A stretch of DNA of 64,000 bases from Vibrio cyclitrophicus (GTDB taxonomy: Bacteria; Pseudomonadota; Gammaproteobacteria; Enterobacterales; Vibrionaceae). Location of the stretch: positions 744,001-808,000 of the forward strand of contig NZ_AP025480.1 of the NCBI RefSeq assembly GCF_024347435.1, given 5' to 3'. The notes beneath the pieces are model-generated. The model ran no database searches. It was not told the DNA's origin and saw nothing but the letters and a program-made list of their open reading frames with translations. The position numbers and the translations under genes were made by a program. Below, one piece after another: positions 36,346-45,378 of this stretch; position 1 is the stretch's first letter; each line of letters starts with the position of its first letter.

Positions 36346-36378
36346 GAAAAAAATATCCTCGACAATGCGAGGATATTT
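36346..36378 (-). terminator. Terminator between map and glnD
   Basis: AAATATCCTCG (36351-36361) and CGAGGATATTT (36368-36378) form a perfect 11-bp stem. On the minus strand it is followed by a T-run (T7 including the stem end). Confidence 0.85.
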
Positions 36379-36408
36379 TTAAAAGGCCGATGCGTTCAGT
36401 TTAATGAA

Positions 36409-37287
36409 CTAAGCGTTCTTCATGATACGTGGAATAGTTTCATCGCTGCGCAGGGTTAGTACTTCACAACCTGTATCAGTCACAACCAATGTGTGTTCCC
36501 ACTGTGCCGAGTTCTTGCTGTCAGCGGTGTACACTGTCCAGCTATCTTCGTCATCGAGACGACAGCCGAATTTACCAGCGTTGATCATTGGTTCGATAGT
36601 GAAACACATGCCAGCTTTTAGCACAGTGCGGTCGTTGTTTTTGTAGTGAACCACTTGTGGATCTTCGTGGAACTCAGAACCGATGCCGTGGCCACAGTAA
36701 TCTTTAACAATAGAGAACTTAGCACGTGGGTTGTTCTTGTTGTTTGTCTTGATGTACTTCTCGATAGCAGTACCGATTTGGCCAAGCTGAACACCAGGCT
36801 TAACTTGACGCATACCTTCGTAAAGTGCTTCTTGAGCAACCATACATAGACGCTTGTTTGCCGGTGAAACCTCACCAACAAGGAACATCTTAGATGTGTC
36901 ACCGTGGTAACCTTGTGGACGAACGCTTAGGTCTGCATTTTCATCATCAGGAACAATCACAGTGATATCAACGTTTAGAATATCGCCATCTTTCAATACT
37001 GCAGGTTTGAATTGACCTGTGCTACCTGTCTCATCTTGTGATGCTGGAATGCCGTGACACACGATGTGGTTGATAGACGTACAGATTGACTTAGGGAAAC
37101 CGTGGTAATCAAGTGGTGCTGAGTATGCGCCTCTTTCTAGAGCGTACTCGTGACAGATTTTGTTCAGTTCTTCTGTCGTTGTACCTACTTGGATGTGAGG
37201 TTCAATCATCTCTAGAATTTCAGCGGCCAGTTTGCCGGCAACGCGCATTTTTTCGATTTCTTCAGCAGTTTTAATTTTTACAGCCAT
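36409..37287 (-). CDS. map: Type I methionine aminopeptidase Map
   Basis: Map removes the initiator methionine from nascent proteins. The 292 residues have the pita-bread metal ligands: D in DVTVIVPD-like NVDITV, D in HGDTSKMF, H in GHGIGSEFHEDP, and E in TIEPMINAG plus the late EHT. I chose ATG 37287 (MAVKIKTAEEIEKM); the open frame continues 64 codons upstream with no homologous content. It is divergent from rpsB, the arrangement seen across gamma-proteobacteria. The C-terminal tail is longer than in E. coli (264). Confidence 0.95.
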   Translation of the reverse strand: MAVKIKTAEEIEKMRVAGKLAAEILEMIEPHIQVGTTTEELNKICHEYALERGAYSAPLDYHGFPKSICTSINHIVCHGIPASQDETGSTGQFKPAVLKDGDILNVDITVIVPDDENADLSVRPQGYHGDTSKMFLVGEVSPANKRLCMVAQEALYEGMRQVKPGVQLGQIGTAIEKYIKTNNKNNPRAKFSIVKDYCGHGIGSEFHEDPQVVHYKNNDRTVLKAGMCFTIEPMINAGKFGCRLDDEDSWTVYTADSKNSAQWEHTLVVTDTGCEVLTLRSDETIPRIMKNA

Positions 37288-37540
37288 TGCATATCTCTTA
37301 ATTTGGTAGCACCTAAGTGTGCATATTGGGGCTATTCTATCAGTGCAGCATTTTAGCGCAACATTACCATGTCCGTACAATGTTGGTGGATACTGCTCAA
37401 TCTGAGTGGATAATGTTCGGTTTAATGGTGCAGCGTGATTTGAATAGGACACTATTTTACAGAGGAAATTCGCCGCCACGGTTCAGTATAGCAGTCGCCA
37501 TTTTTAGAATTTTTTCTAGCCATAGATAGACAAAATATGG

Positions 37541-37556
37541 TATAAAGCGCGCCGGA
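37541..37556 (+). promoter_or_regulatory. rpsB promoter with GC-rich discriminator
   Basis: TATAAA (37541-37546) is followed at once by GCGCGCC, the GC-rich discriminator typical of ppGpp-controlled ribosomal promoters. No good -35 box is seen 17 bases upstream. The predicted start is near 37553, giving a long leader of about 190 bases. Confidence 0.5.
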
Positions 37557-37609
37557 CATCAGGACTGTTTTCTCCACTTGGCGAAACAAGCTTTGTGTCC
37601 ACTAACTTA

Positions 37610-37744
37610 TTTCTTTAAATCACACACATTCCGACACATGTTCCGGGGTGCCTCAACAACATAGATAACGGCTGAAAAGTGGTTAGTTGTTAGGGGTCGG
37701 ATTCATGGGGGATGTGGAGGCCTAACCCCATAGAGGATTTTAAA
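37610..37744 (+). ncRNA. rpsB mRNA leader (S2 autoregulatory region, t44/tff-like)
   Basis: The rpsB leader carries several hairpins. The clearest, ATGGGG (37705-37710) with CCCCAT (37726-37731), ends exactly at the AGAGG ribosome site (37732-37736). E. coli rpsB-tsf is autoregulated by ribosomal protein S2 through a structured leader, and the same region yields the t44 (tff) RNA. Conservation of function here is inferred from position and structure. Confidence 0.55.
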
Positions 37745-38476
37745 ATGGCAACTGTATCAATGCGCGATATGCTTAAAGCTGGTGTTCACTTCGGCCACCA
37801 AACTCGTTACTGGAACCCAAAAATGAAGCCATTCATCTTTGGTGCTCGTAACAAAGTACATATCATCAACCTAGAAAAAACTGTACCAATGTTCAACGAC
37901 GCTTTAGCTGAAATTGCTAAAGTTGGCGAGAAGAAAGGTAAAGTTCTTTTTGTTGGTACTAAGCGCGCTGCATCTGAAGCTGTTAAAGAAGCTGCTATCA
38001 ACAGCAACCAGTTCTACGTTAACAACCGCTGGTTAGGCGGTATGCTAACGAACTACAAAACTGTTCGTCAGTCTATCAAGCGTCTGAAAGAACTTGAAGC
38101 GCAAGCTCAAGACGGTACTTTCGACAAGCTTACTAAGAAAGAAGCTCTAATGCGTACTCGTGAAATGGAGAAGCTAGAGAAATCTCTTGGTGGTATTAAG
38201 AACATGGGCGGCCTTCCAGACGCTCTATTCGTAATCGATGCTGATCACGAACACATCGCAGTTAAAGAAGCAAACAACCTAGGTATCCCAGTTTACGCTG
38301 TAGTTGATACTAACTCTAACCCAGACGGCGTTGACTTCGTTATCCCAGGTAACGATGATGCAATCCGTGCAGTACAGCTTTACCTAAACGCTGCTGCAGA
38401 CGCGGTTAAAGAAGGTCGTAACAAAGATGTTGCTGCTGTAGCTGCTGAAAAAGACGGTTTTGTAGAAGCTGAATAA
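37745..38476 (+). CDS. rpsB: 30S ribosomal protein uS2
   Basis: The 243 residues match S2 (E. coli 241): [20 protein letters not shown] at the start, [16 protein letters not shown], and [19 protein letters not shown] near the end. ATG 37745 follows AGAGG; an upstream in-frame start lies inside the leader hairpin. Codon use is of the highly expressed type. It is followed by tsf after a strong terminator-like hairpin. Confidence 0.97.
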   Translation: MATVSMRDMLKAGVHFGHQTRYWNPKMKPFIFGARNKVHIINLEKTVPMFNDALAEIAKVGEKKGKVLFVGTKRAASEAVKEAAINSNQFYVNNRWLGGMLTNYKTVRQSIKRLKELEAQAQDGTFDKLTKKEALMRTREMEKLEKSLGGIKNMGGLPDALFVIDADHEHIAVKEANNLGIPVYAVVDTNSNPDGVDFVIPGNDDAIRAVQLYLNAAADAVKEGRNKDVAAVAAEKDGFVEAE

Positions 38477-38552
38477 TAGCGGCTCTGAGCCATATTTAGT
38501 TCATATTAAGCGGTCATAATCGGTGGCTTAACGGACTGAATACAGTCAATAT

Positions 38553-38592
38553 CAGGGGCCAATTAATTAGGCCCCTGTTTTTTATCTTTTTT
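38553..38592 (+). terminator. Attenuator/terminator between rpsB and tsf
   Basis: CAGGGGCC (38553-38560) and GGCCCCTG (38570-38577) form a GC-rich stem followed by TTTTTTATCTTTTTT. The strength suggests substantial termination, with some read-through into tsf. Confidence 0.88.
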
Positions 38593-38614
38593 AGAATTTA
38601 CTGAGGAATAGAGA

Positions 38615-39460
38615 ATGGCAACTGTAACTGCAGCTCTAGTTAAAGAACTTCGTGAACGCACAGCTGCGGGCATGATGGAATGTAAAAAAGCACTTGTTGC
38701 TGCTGAAGGCGACATCGAGCTAGCAATTGAAAACATGCGTAAATCTGGCGCAGCGAAAGCAGCTAAAAAAGCTGGTAACGTTGCTGCTGAAGGCGCAATC
38801 ATCATCAAAGAAGCAAACGGCGCAGCTGCTCTTCTTGAAGTTAACTGCCAAACTGATTTCGTAGCTAAAGATGCAGGTTTCCTTGCATTCGCTAACGAAG
38901 TTGCTGAAGTTGCTCTAGCAGAACGTCTAGAAATCGCTGCTCTTCAAGCTAAATTTGAAGAAGCGCGTATTGCACTAGTAACTAAGATCGGTGAAAACAT
39001 CAACATCCGTCGCGTACAATTCGTTGAAGGTGTTGCACTAGCTTCTTACCGTCACGGCGAGAAAATCGGTGTTGTTGTTGCGGGTGAAGGCGAAGCTGAA
39101 ACGCTTAAGCACGTTGCAATGCACGTTGCTGCATCACGTCCTGAGTTCCTAAACCCAGAAGACGTACCTGCAGACGTAGTTGAGAAAGAAAAAGCAGTTC
39201 AAGTTGAAATCGCTATGAACGAAGGCAAACCAGCTGAAATCGCAGAGAAAATGGTTGTTGGCCGTATGAAGAAATTCACGGGCGAAATCTCTCTAACTGG
39301 TCAAGCTTTCATCATGGAGCCTAAGCAAACTGTTGGCGCTATCCTGAAAGAGAAAGGCGCTTCAGTATCTGACTTCGTACGTCTAGAAGTTGGTGAAGGC
39401 ATCGAGAAAGCGGCTGAAATGAGCTTCGCTGACGAAGTTGCTGCGGTACAAAAAGGTTAA
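38615..39460 (+). CDS. tsf: Elongation factor Ts
   Basis: EF-Ts recycles EF-Tu by exchanging GDP for GTP. The 281 residues (E. coli 283) have the N-terminal UBA-like domain with [19 protein letters not shown] (about 16-34) and the [10 protein letters not shown] motif (about 81-90), which contacts the EF-Tu nucleotide site. A TGAGGA site precedes the ATG. Codon use is of the highly expressed type. Confidence 0.97.
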   Translation: MATVTAALVKELRERTAAGMMECKKALVAAEGDIELAIENMRKSGAAKAAKKAGNVAAEGAIIIKEANGAAALLEVNCQTDFVAKDAGFLAFANEVAEVALAERLEIAALQAKFEEARIALVTKIGENINIRRVQFVEGVALASYRHGEKIGVVVAGEGEAETLKHVAMHVAASRPEFLNPEDVPADVVEKEKAVQVEIAMNEGKPAEIAEKMVVGRMKKFTGEISLTGQAFIMEPKQTVGAILKEKGASVSDFVRLEVGEGIEKAAEMSFADEVAAVQKG

Positions 39461-39478
39461 TCCTTAGCGTATTGTTTG

Positions 39479-39510
39479 AAAAAGACCGTGGCAAATGCTG
39501 CGGTCTTTTT
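39479..39510 (+). terminator. tsf terminator
   Basis: AAAAAGACCG (39479-39488) and CGGTCTTTTT (39501-39510) form a 10-bp stem ending in a T-run. Confidence 0.87.
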
Positions 39511-39618
39511 ATGAATAATGAACAATTTTTTTGCTTTGTTAGCTGTTATGAATACGAACTGAGCTAATCAGTTTTTATCCATGACTGTTAATCATCAACT
39601 CTTTGGAAGGTAAACTCC

Positions 39619-40350
39619 ATGACTACGAACCCTAAACCGGCGTATCAACGTATTCTGTTAAAACTTAGCGGTGAAGCACTACAAGGCGAAGAAGGTTTTG
39701 GTATTGACCCTACGATCCTTGATCGTATGGCTCAAGAAGTAAAAGAATTGGTTGAACTAGGTGTTCAAGTAGGTGTTGTTATCGGTGGCGGTAACCTTTT
39801 CCGTGGTGCAGGCCTTGCTGAAGCAGGCATGAACCGCGTTGTTGGTGACCACATGGGGATGCTTGCAACGGTAATGAACGGCCTTGCAATGCGTGACGCT
39901 CTGCACCGTGCTTATGTAAATGCGCGTGTAATGTCAGCTATCCCGCTTAAAGGTGTGTGTGACGACTACAACTGGGCAGATGCAATCAGCCAACTACGTC
40001 AAGGTCGCGTTGTGATCTTCTCTGCAGGTACTGGTAACCCATTCTTCACTACTGACTCAGCTGCATGTCTACGTGGTATCGAAATCGAAGCTGACGTAGT
40101 TCTAAAAGCGACAAAAGTAGATGGTGTATTTACTGCTGACCCAGTAGCAAACCCAGACGCAGAGCTGTATGATACTTTGTCTTACAACACGATTCTTGAG
40201 AAAGAATTGAAAGTAATGGACTTGGCTGCATTTACGCTAGCACGTGATCACAAAATGCCAATCCGTGTATTTAACATGAATAAGCCAGGCGCACTACGTC
40301 GCGTGGTTATGGGTGAAACTGAAGGTACGTTAATCAGCGACGCTGACTAA
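39619..40350 (+). CDS. pyrH: UMP kinase PyrH
   Basis: PyrH phosphorylates UMP to UDP in pyrimidine synthesis. The 243 residues are of the amino-acid-kinase fold, with [16 protein letters not shown] (about 14-29), the glycine-rich [13 protein letters not shown] (about 53-65) and [16 protein letters not shown] (about 134-149). Length matches E. coli (241). GGAAGG precedes the ATG. It sits between tsf and frr in the standard order and is essential. Confidence 0.97.
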   Translation: MTTNPKPAYQRILLKLSGEALQGEEGFGIDPTILDRMAQEVKELVELGVQVGVVIGGGNLFRGAGLAEAGMNRVVGDHMGMLATVMNGLAMRDALHRAYVNARVMSAIPLKGVCDDYNWADAISQLRQGRVVIFSAGTGNPFFTTDSAACLRGIEIEADVVLKATKVDGVFTADPVANPDAELYDTLSYNTILEKELKVMDLAAFTLARDHKMPIRVFNMNKPGALRRVVMGETEGTLISDAD

Positions 40351-40448
40351 TTTTTCGGGCTTACTGAAGCCTTGTGCTTTGGTAAGCTTATCCTTATCAC
40401 TCCAAATAAAAAGCTTTCTTGAAGAAAGAACATAATCAAGGTGAAATT

Positions 40449-41006
40449 GTGATTAACGAAATCAAAAAAGACGCTCAAGAGCGCATGGTAAAAAGTGTTG
40501 ATGCACTAAAGAACAGCCTACAAAAAATTCGTACAGGCCGTGCTCACCCGAGCCTACTTTCTGGCCTTACCGTTGAGTACTACGGTGCGCCAACACCTTT
40601 GACTCAAGTAGCTAACGTTATTGCTGAAGACGCACGTACACTAGCAATTACAGTGTTTGATAAAACACTGACTCCTCTCGTTGAAAAAGCAATCATGACT
40701 TCTGACCTAGGCCTAAACCCTATGTCTGCAGGTACGGTTATCCGAGTACCACTTCCACCGCTAACGGAAGAGCGTCGTAAAGACCTAGTTAAAATTGTTC
40801 GTGGCGAAGCTGAAGGTGGCCGTGTTGCTATCCGTAACATCCGTCGCGACGCGAATGGCGATCTAAAAGCGCTTCTTAAAGATAAAGAAATCTCTGAAGA
40901 CGAAGATCGTAAAGCACAAGACGAAATTCAAAAGCTAACTGACGCTGCGGTTAAGAACGTAGACGAAGTTTTAGCAGTTAAAGAAAAAGAGTTGATGGAA
41001 GTTTAA
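40449..41006 (+). CDS. frr: Ribosome recycling factor
   Basis: RRF, with EF-G, splits post-termination ribosomes. The 185 residues equal E. coli RRF and include [14 protein letters not shown] (about 25-38), [21 protein letters not shown] (about 100-120) and the C-terminal helix [23 protein letters not shown]. The start is GTG 40449 (protein MINEIKKD), with AAGGTG 8 bases upstream; a longer frame from 40419 has no homologous content. Confidence 0.96.
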   Translation: MINEIKKDAQERMVKSVDALKNSLQKIRTGRAHPSLLSGLTVEYYGAPTPLTQVANVIAEDARTLAITVFDKTLTPLVEKAIMTSDLGLNPMSAGTVIRVPLPPLTEERRKDLVKIVRGEAEGGRVAIRNIRRDANGDLKALLKDKEISEDEDRKAQDEIQKLTDAAVKNVDEVLAVKEKELMEV

Positions 41007-41030
41007 TTTTCCATATTCTTTTCTTTCCGG

Positions 41031-41063
41031 AAAAACGCTGTACTCACGGTTCAGCGTTTTTTT
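41031..41063 (+). terminator. frr terminator
   Basis: AAAAACGCTG (41031-41040) and CAGCGTTTTT (41052-41061) form a stem followed by further T residues. Confidence 0.87.
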
Positions 41064-41104
41064 ATGCTACTCTGTTCGACTATTAGAATTTGATTCACTC
41101 TTTT

Positions 41105-41857
41105 ATGCATAATTCTCAAGCGTTCACAGACTCTCTTCCTAAACACATTGCTATCATTATGGATGGTAATGGTCGCTGGGCAAAAGCTAAGGGCAAGCCT
41201 CGCGTTTTTGGTCATAAAAACGGTGTTAAAGCCGTTCGCAAAACCATCTCTTCTGCAGCCAGACTTGACATTAAAGCCGTTACACTTTTTGCGTTTAGTA
41301 GCGAGAACTGGCGTCGTCCTGAAGAAGAAGTCGGTATCTTGATGGAACTGTTTATTTCAGTCCTTTCGAGTGAAGTAAAAAAACTTCATAAAAACAATCT
41401 ACAGCTTCGTATTATTGGTGACAAAAGTCGTTTCAATGATCGACTCCAAAAGAAGATCGAAGAAGCGGAAGCTTTGACTCGCACCAATACTGGCATGGTT
41501 ATTAATATTGCGGCCAACTACGGTGGCAAGTGGGATATCCAGCAAGCAATGACTTCTATTGCTCAACAGGTAAAGTCTGGTGATATTAATGTAGAAGACA
41601 TTGATGAAGCTATGATTACACAACACTTGACTATGGCCGATATTCCGGAAGTTGACCTATTAATTCGTACTAGTGGCGAGTGTCGCATTAGTAACTTTAT
41701 GCTTTGGCAATTGGCTTACGCTGAAATGTATTTCACTGAACAATTCTGGCCAGACTTTAATGAAGACAGCTTAGTAGAAGCTGTGACTTGGTTTGTAAAC
41801 CGTGAGCGTCGTTTCGGATGCACCGGTGAACAGATCAAAGCTCTGATGGACAGTTAA
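41105..41857 (+). CDS. uppS: Undecaprenyl diphosphate synthase UppS (IspU)
   Basis: UppS condenses isopentenyl units into the C55 lipid carrier for peptidoglycan and O-antigen. The 250 residues have [20 protein letters not shown] (catalytic aspartate near 22), [11 protein letters not shown], and [20 protein letters not shown], where the usual residue before RISNF (H or Q) is cysteine. ATG 41105 is preferred to TTG 41090; neither has a strong ribosome site. It starts the uppS-cdsA-ispC-rseP-bamA run. Confidence 0.95.
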   Translation: MHNSQAFTDSLPKHIAIIMDGNGRWAKAKGKPRVFGHKNGVKAVRKTISSAARLDIKAVTLFAFSSENWRRPEEEVGILMELFISVLSSEVKKLHKNNLQLRIIGDKSRFNDRLQKKIEEAEALTRTNTGMVINIAANYGGKWDIQQAMTSIAQQVKSGDINVEDIDEAMITQHLTMADIPEVDLLIRTSGECRISNFMLWQLAYAEMYFTEQFWPDFNEDSLVEAVTWFVNRERRFGCTGEQIKALMDS

Positions 41858-41872
41858 TAAGGATTTTTTGGT

Positions 41873-42715
41873 TTGAAACAACGAATTATTACGGCGTTGA
41901 TTTTAGCTCCCCTAGTTATTCTAGGTATTTTCGAGTTGTCACTTCCTACGTTTATTTTTTCATTAGCGGTCATCTCGCTCTTGGGATTTTGGGAGTGGAC
42001 TCAGTTTGTTGAAAGCAAGTCGCGTTATTTAGCCTTGATTCCAACGGTTGTGGTCAGTGCGGCAAGTTTTGCTTTTATCCCTTTTGATGCATTTAGCCTT
42101 AATGACTTATCTAGCGCCCATTACGCAATATTAACTATTGGTTCTATTTGGTGGGTAATCGCAAGTGGTATGGCAGTGACTTATCCTAAGTCGATGCCAG
42201 CATGGAAAGACTCTTCTTTCCTTCGTCATGCTTTTGGTGTATTGACTTTACTGCCATTCTTCTGGAGTGTGGTTATCCTGCGCGCTAACGGCATCGATGT
42301 TGACCCTTACCACGGTGCAAAATTGGTAATGTTTGTTTGTTTGCTTGTTTGGGCAGCAGACAGCGGGGCTTATTTTTCAGGAAAGAGTTTTGGTAAGCGA
42401 AAAATGGCACCTGCGGTAAGTCCGAATAAGACGATTGAAGGTCTTATTGGTGGCATTATTACTGCGGTGATCGTGGCTTGGATCTTTGCTGATTTGTTTG
42501 ATATCCAATTCACCAGCCCTCTTCACATGATTATTATTACCCTAGTGACCGTTGTTATCTCTGTTCTTGGTGACCTTGTAGAAAGCATGTTTAAGCGTGT
42601 TTCCGGAGTGAAAGACAGCAGTAATCTGATTCCTGGTCATGGTGGTATACTTGATAGAATAGATAGCTTAACGGCTGCATTCCCTGTCTTTGCTCTGCTT
42701 TATTTAGCATTCTAA
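41873..42715 (+). CDS. cdsA: Phosphatidate cytidylyltransferase CdsA
   Basis: CdsA makes CDP-diacylglycerol, precursor of all phospholipids. The 280 residues have about eight hydrophobic segments and the family signature in the C-terminal third: SPNKTIEGLIGG (about 183-194), GDLVESMFKRVSGVKDSSNL and PGHGGILDRIDS. The start is TTG 41873, 15 bases after uppS, with AAGGA about 10 bases before it. Confidence 0.95.
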   Translation: MKQRIITALILAPLVILGIFELSLPTFIFSLAVISLLGFWEWTQFVESKSRYLALIPTVVVSAASFAFIPFDAFSLNDLSSAHYAILTIGSIWWVIASGMAVTYPKSMPAWKDSSFLRHAFGVLTLLPFFWSVVILRANGIDVDPYHGAKLVMFVCLLVWAADSGAYFSGKSFGKRKMAPAVSPNKTIEGLIGGIITAVIVAWIFADLFDIQFTSPLHMIIITLVTVVISVLGDLVESMFKRVSGVKDSSNLIPGHGGILDRIDSLTAAFPVFALLYLAF

Positions 42716-42719
42716 TAAA

Positions 42720-42742
42720 AAAGGGCAGTGTTTCTGCCCTTT
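42720..42742 (+). terminator. Hairpin between cdsA and ispC
   Basis: AAAGGGCAG (42720-42728) and CTGCCCTTT (42734-42742) form a perfect 9-bp stem with loop TGTTT. Only a short T-run follows, so it is likely a partial terminator or RNA end. Confidence 0.6.
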
Positions 42743-42766
42743 ATTACATTTCTACGGTCATATGTG

Positions 42767-43975
42767 ATGCGAAATCTAACTATCCTTGGCGCTACCGGCT
42801 CAATTGGTGCAAGTACACTAAAAGTCGTTGAGCAAAATCCAGAACTTTATTCGGTCGTTGCACTGGCTGCAGGCTCGAACGTTGAAAAGATGCTGGCGTT
42901 AGTTGAAAAGTGGCAACCAAGCTATGTTGCTATGGCTTGTCCTGATGCTGCATCTCAGCTGACAGGCATGTTGTCCGAAAATTACCCTAACGTTACAGTA
43001 CTTTCAGGTCCGGAAGGTATGTGTCAGGTCGCTTCTTTAGAGGAAGTCGACACAGTTATGGCTGCTATTGTCGGTGCGGCAGGTTTGCTTCCTACGATGT
43101 CTGCGGTTAAAGCCGGTAAGCGTATCCTACTTGCCAACAAAGAAGCTTTGGTGATGTCAGGTCAGCTGTTTATCGACGCTGTAGAAAAGTACGGGGCCGA
43201 GCTACTTCCTGTAGATAGTGAACATAATGCTATTTTTCAATGCCTACCACAAAACGTACAAACCAATCTAGGTCGTTGTAACCTAGAAGAGAACGGTATC
43301 AATCATATTCTTTTGACCGGCTCTGGTGGCCCTTTCCGCTATACCGATGTCGCAGAACTCGAATCAGTGACTCCTGAACGAGCTATTGCGCACCCTAACT
43401 GGTCTATGGGGCCTAAGATCTCTGTTGATTCAGCAACTATGATGAATAAGGGCCTAGAGTACATTGAAGCGAAATGGCTATTCAATGCTTCTCAAGAACA
43501 ACTCAAAGTTATTATTCACCCTCAGTCTGTTATTCATTCTATGGTTCAGTACAAAGATGGTTCAGTATTGGCTCAAATGGGCGAACCCGATATGGCGACG
43601 CCGATCGCTCTAACCATGTCTTATCCTGAACGTACTGAAGCCGGTGTTAAGCCGTTGGACTTTACTAAGGTTGGTGAGCTGACATTCTTAGAGCCTGATT
43701 TAACTCGTTACCCTTGCTTAAGATTAGCGATTGAAGCTTGCTACTTAGGTCAGCATGCAACAACTGCAATTAATGCGGCAAACGAAATTGCAGTTGATGC
43801 TTTCTTGAATAATCAGGTGAAGTTTACCGATATTGCTATCATTAACGAGCATGTTATGAGCAAAGTATGTGAACAACATAACTCTGAGGGCTTAGATAGC
43901 TTGGAAAGCCTTCTCGAGCTCGATAATATGTCTCGTCTAATAGCCATTCAATTTATTAAAGAGCAGCTTACATGA
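42767..43975 (+). CDS. ispC: 1-deoxy-D-xylulose 5-phosphate reductoisomerase IspC (Dxr)
   Basis: IspC turns DXP into methylerythritol 4-phosphate, the committed MEP-pathway step. The 402 residues (E. coli 398) show the NADPH motif [11 protein letters not shown] (about 7-17), [11 protein letters not shown] (about 122-132), and the metal and substrate residues in [11 protein letters not shown] (about 149-159). I chose ATG 42767 since [14 protein letters not shown] fits homologues; the upstream frame runs through the cdsA hairpin. Its stop overlaps the rseP start (ATGA). Confidence 0.96.
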   Translation: MRNLTILGATGSIGASTLKVVEQNPELYSVVALAAGSNVEKMLALVEKWQPSYVAMACPDAASQLTGMLSENYPNVTVLSGPEGMCQVASLEEVDTVMAAIVGAAGLLPTMSAVKAGKRILLANKEALVMSGQLFIDAVEKYGAELLPVDSEHNAIFQCLPQNVQTNLGRCNLEENGINHILLTGSGGPFRYTDVAELESVTPERAIAHPNWSMGPKISVDSATMMNKGLEYIEAKWLFNASQEQLKVIIHPQSVIHSMVQYKDGSVLAQMGEPDMATPIALTMSYPERTEAGVKPLDFTKVGELTFLEPDLTRYPCLRLAIEACYLGQHATTAINAANEIAVDAFLNNQVKFTDIAIINEHVMSKVCEQHNSEGLDSLESLLELDNMSRLIAIQFIKEQLT

Positions 43976-45330
43976 GTGGAATTCTGTGGAACTTCGCATC
44001 TTTTATTGTAGCGCTTGGCATTCTGGTCGCTGTTCATGAGTTTGGACACTTCTGGGTTGCTCGTCGCTGTGGTGTGAAAGTTGAAAAATTCTCGATTGGT
44101 TTTGGTAAATCAATCTGGAGCAAAGTTGGCCGTGATGGCACAGAGTATAGCTTGTCAGTTATTCCATTGGGCGGCTACGTTAAGATGCTTGATGGTCGTG
44201 TTGATGACCTTTCTGAAGATGAACAACAATACGCTTTTGATAAGAAGCCATTGTGGAAAAGAACTGCGATAGTCGGTGCCGGTCCTGCATTTAATTTTAT
44301 CTTTGCTGTGTTTGCGTACTGGTTGGTATTTTTGATTGGTGTGCCTGCGGTTAAACCCGTAATCGGCGAAGTCACCCCGCAATCTATTGCCGCACAAGCC
44401 GGAATTGAAAGTGGAATGGAACTTAAATCAGTTTCAGGAATCAAAACCGCAGATTGGGAATCTGTTAATATGGGTTTGATATCACACATTGGTGATCAAT
44501 CCATGACTGTAACTGTCGCTTCTCAAGATGATATCGGCTTCGAACAACAGATGACATTGGATATCTCAGACTGGTCGTTTAACCCAGAAACTGAATCTGC
44601 AATGACAACGCTTGGTTTTAGACCGTATTCGCCAGAAATATCGACAACTCTTGCTCAAGTGATTGACGACGGTGCGGCATACTCGGCAGGGTTAGAAGCC
44701 GGTGATAAAATTGTTGAGATTGATGGGCAGCCCATTGAACAGTGGCAGTCGGTAGTCGAGTTAATTCGTGCAAACCCGATGACGTCATTAGACCTTGTTG
44801 TGTTGAGAAATGGTGCTGAGCAGTCATTGGTTATGACGCCCAAAAGCCGGGAGCTTTCTGATGGTTCTGTAATTGGCTATGCGGGTATTGCTCCAGAAGT
44901 CGCAGAATGGCCAGAAGATTATCGCTTTGAGTTACAATTTGGTGTAATTGATTCTGTAGGAAAAGCATTTGATAAAACAGGTCAAATTATTGGTTTGACG
45001 CTGACAATGCTTAAAAAGCTTATCGTTGGTGATGTTGGCTTAAACAACTTGAGTGGTCCTATTTCAATTGCCAAAGGTGCAGGGACAACCGCCGATTATG
45101 GTTTGGTTTATTTCCTAGGCTTTTTGGCTTTGATTAGTGTGAACTTAGGTATTATTAATTTGGTTCCGCTGCCTATGCTTGATGGCGGACATTTGCTCTT
45201 TTTCGCTATTGAAGCCGTTACTCGTAAACCGGTCCCTGAAAAAGTTCAGGAGATGGGGTACAGAGTGGGAGGGGCAATCCTCTTCTCTTTGATGGCTCTG
45301 GCAATATTTAACGATTTTACTCGCCTGTAA
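43972..45330 (+). CDS. rseP: Site-2 intramembrane metalloprotease RseP
   Basis: RseP cuts the anti-sigma factor RseA within the inner membrane to release sigma-E, and clears signal peptides. The 452 residues have the zinc motif HEFGH (22-26) in the first membrane segment, two PDZ domains (about 120-190 and 210-295), and the third zinc ligand in [11 protein letters not shown] (about 399-409). It starts 4 bases inside ispC, so translation is coupled. BamA follows, linking outer-membrane assembly and its stress response. Confidence 0.96.
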   Translation: MSGILWNFASFIVALGILVAVHEFGHFWVARRCGVKVEKFSIGFGKSIWSKVGRDGTEYSLSVIPLGGYVKMLDGRVDDLSEDEQQYAFDKKPLWKRTAIVGAGPAFNFIFAVFAYWLVFLIGVPAVKPVIGEVTPQSIAAQAGIESGMELKSVSGIKTADWESVNMGLISHIGDQSMTVTVASQDDIGFEQQMTLDISDWSFNPETESAMTTLGFRPYSPEISTTLAQVIDDGAAYSAGLEAGDKIVEIDGQPIEQWQSVVELIRANPMTSLDLVVLRNGAEQSLVMTPKSRELSDGSVIGYAGIAPEVAEWPEDYRFELQFGVIDSVGKAFDKTGQIIGLTLTMLKKLIVGDVGLNNLSGPISIAKGAGTTADYGLVYFLGFLALISVNLGIINLVPLPMLDGGHLLFFAIEAVTRKPVPEKVQEMGYRVGGAILFSLMALAIFNDFTRL

Positions 45331-45378
45331 ATGGTTTCTTACAGGCATTGGTAGTAGCAAGGAATAATTAGAATAAGT

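Noticed and set aside
36646..36902. Open frames on both strands inside map and similar ones inside glnD, bamA and dnaE
   Set aside because: They are out-of-frame or antisense shadows of well-identified genes, with no ribosome sites or domain motifs.
37288..37479. 64-codon N-terminal extension of Map
   Set aside because: It has no similarity to methionine aminopeptidase and covers the map/rpsB promoter gap; MAVKIKTAEEIEKM is the normal N-terminus.
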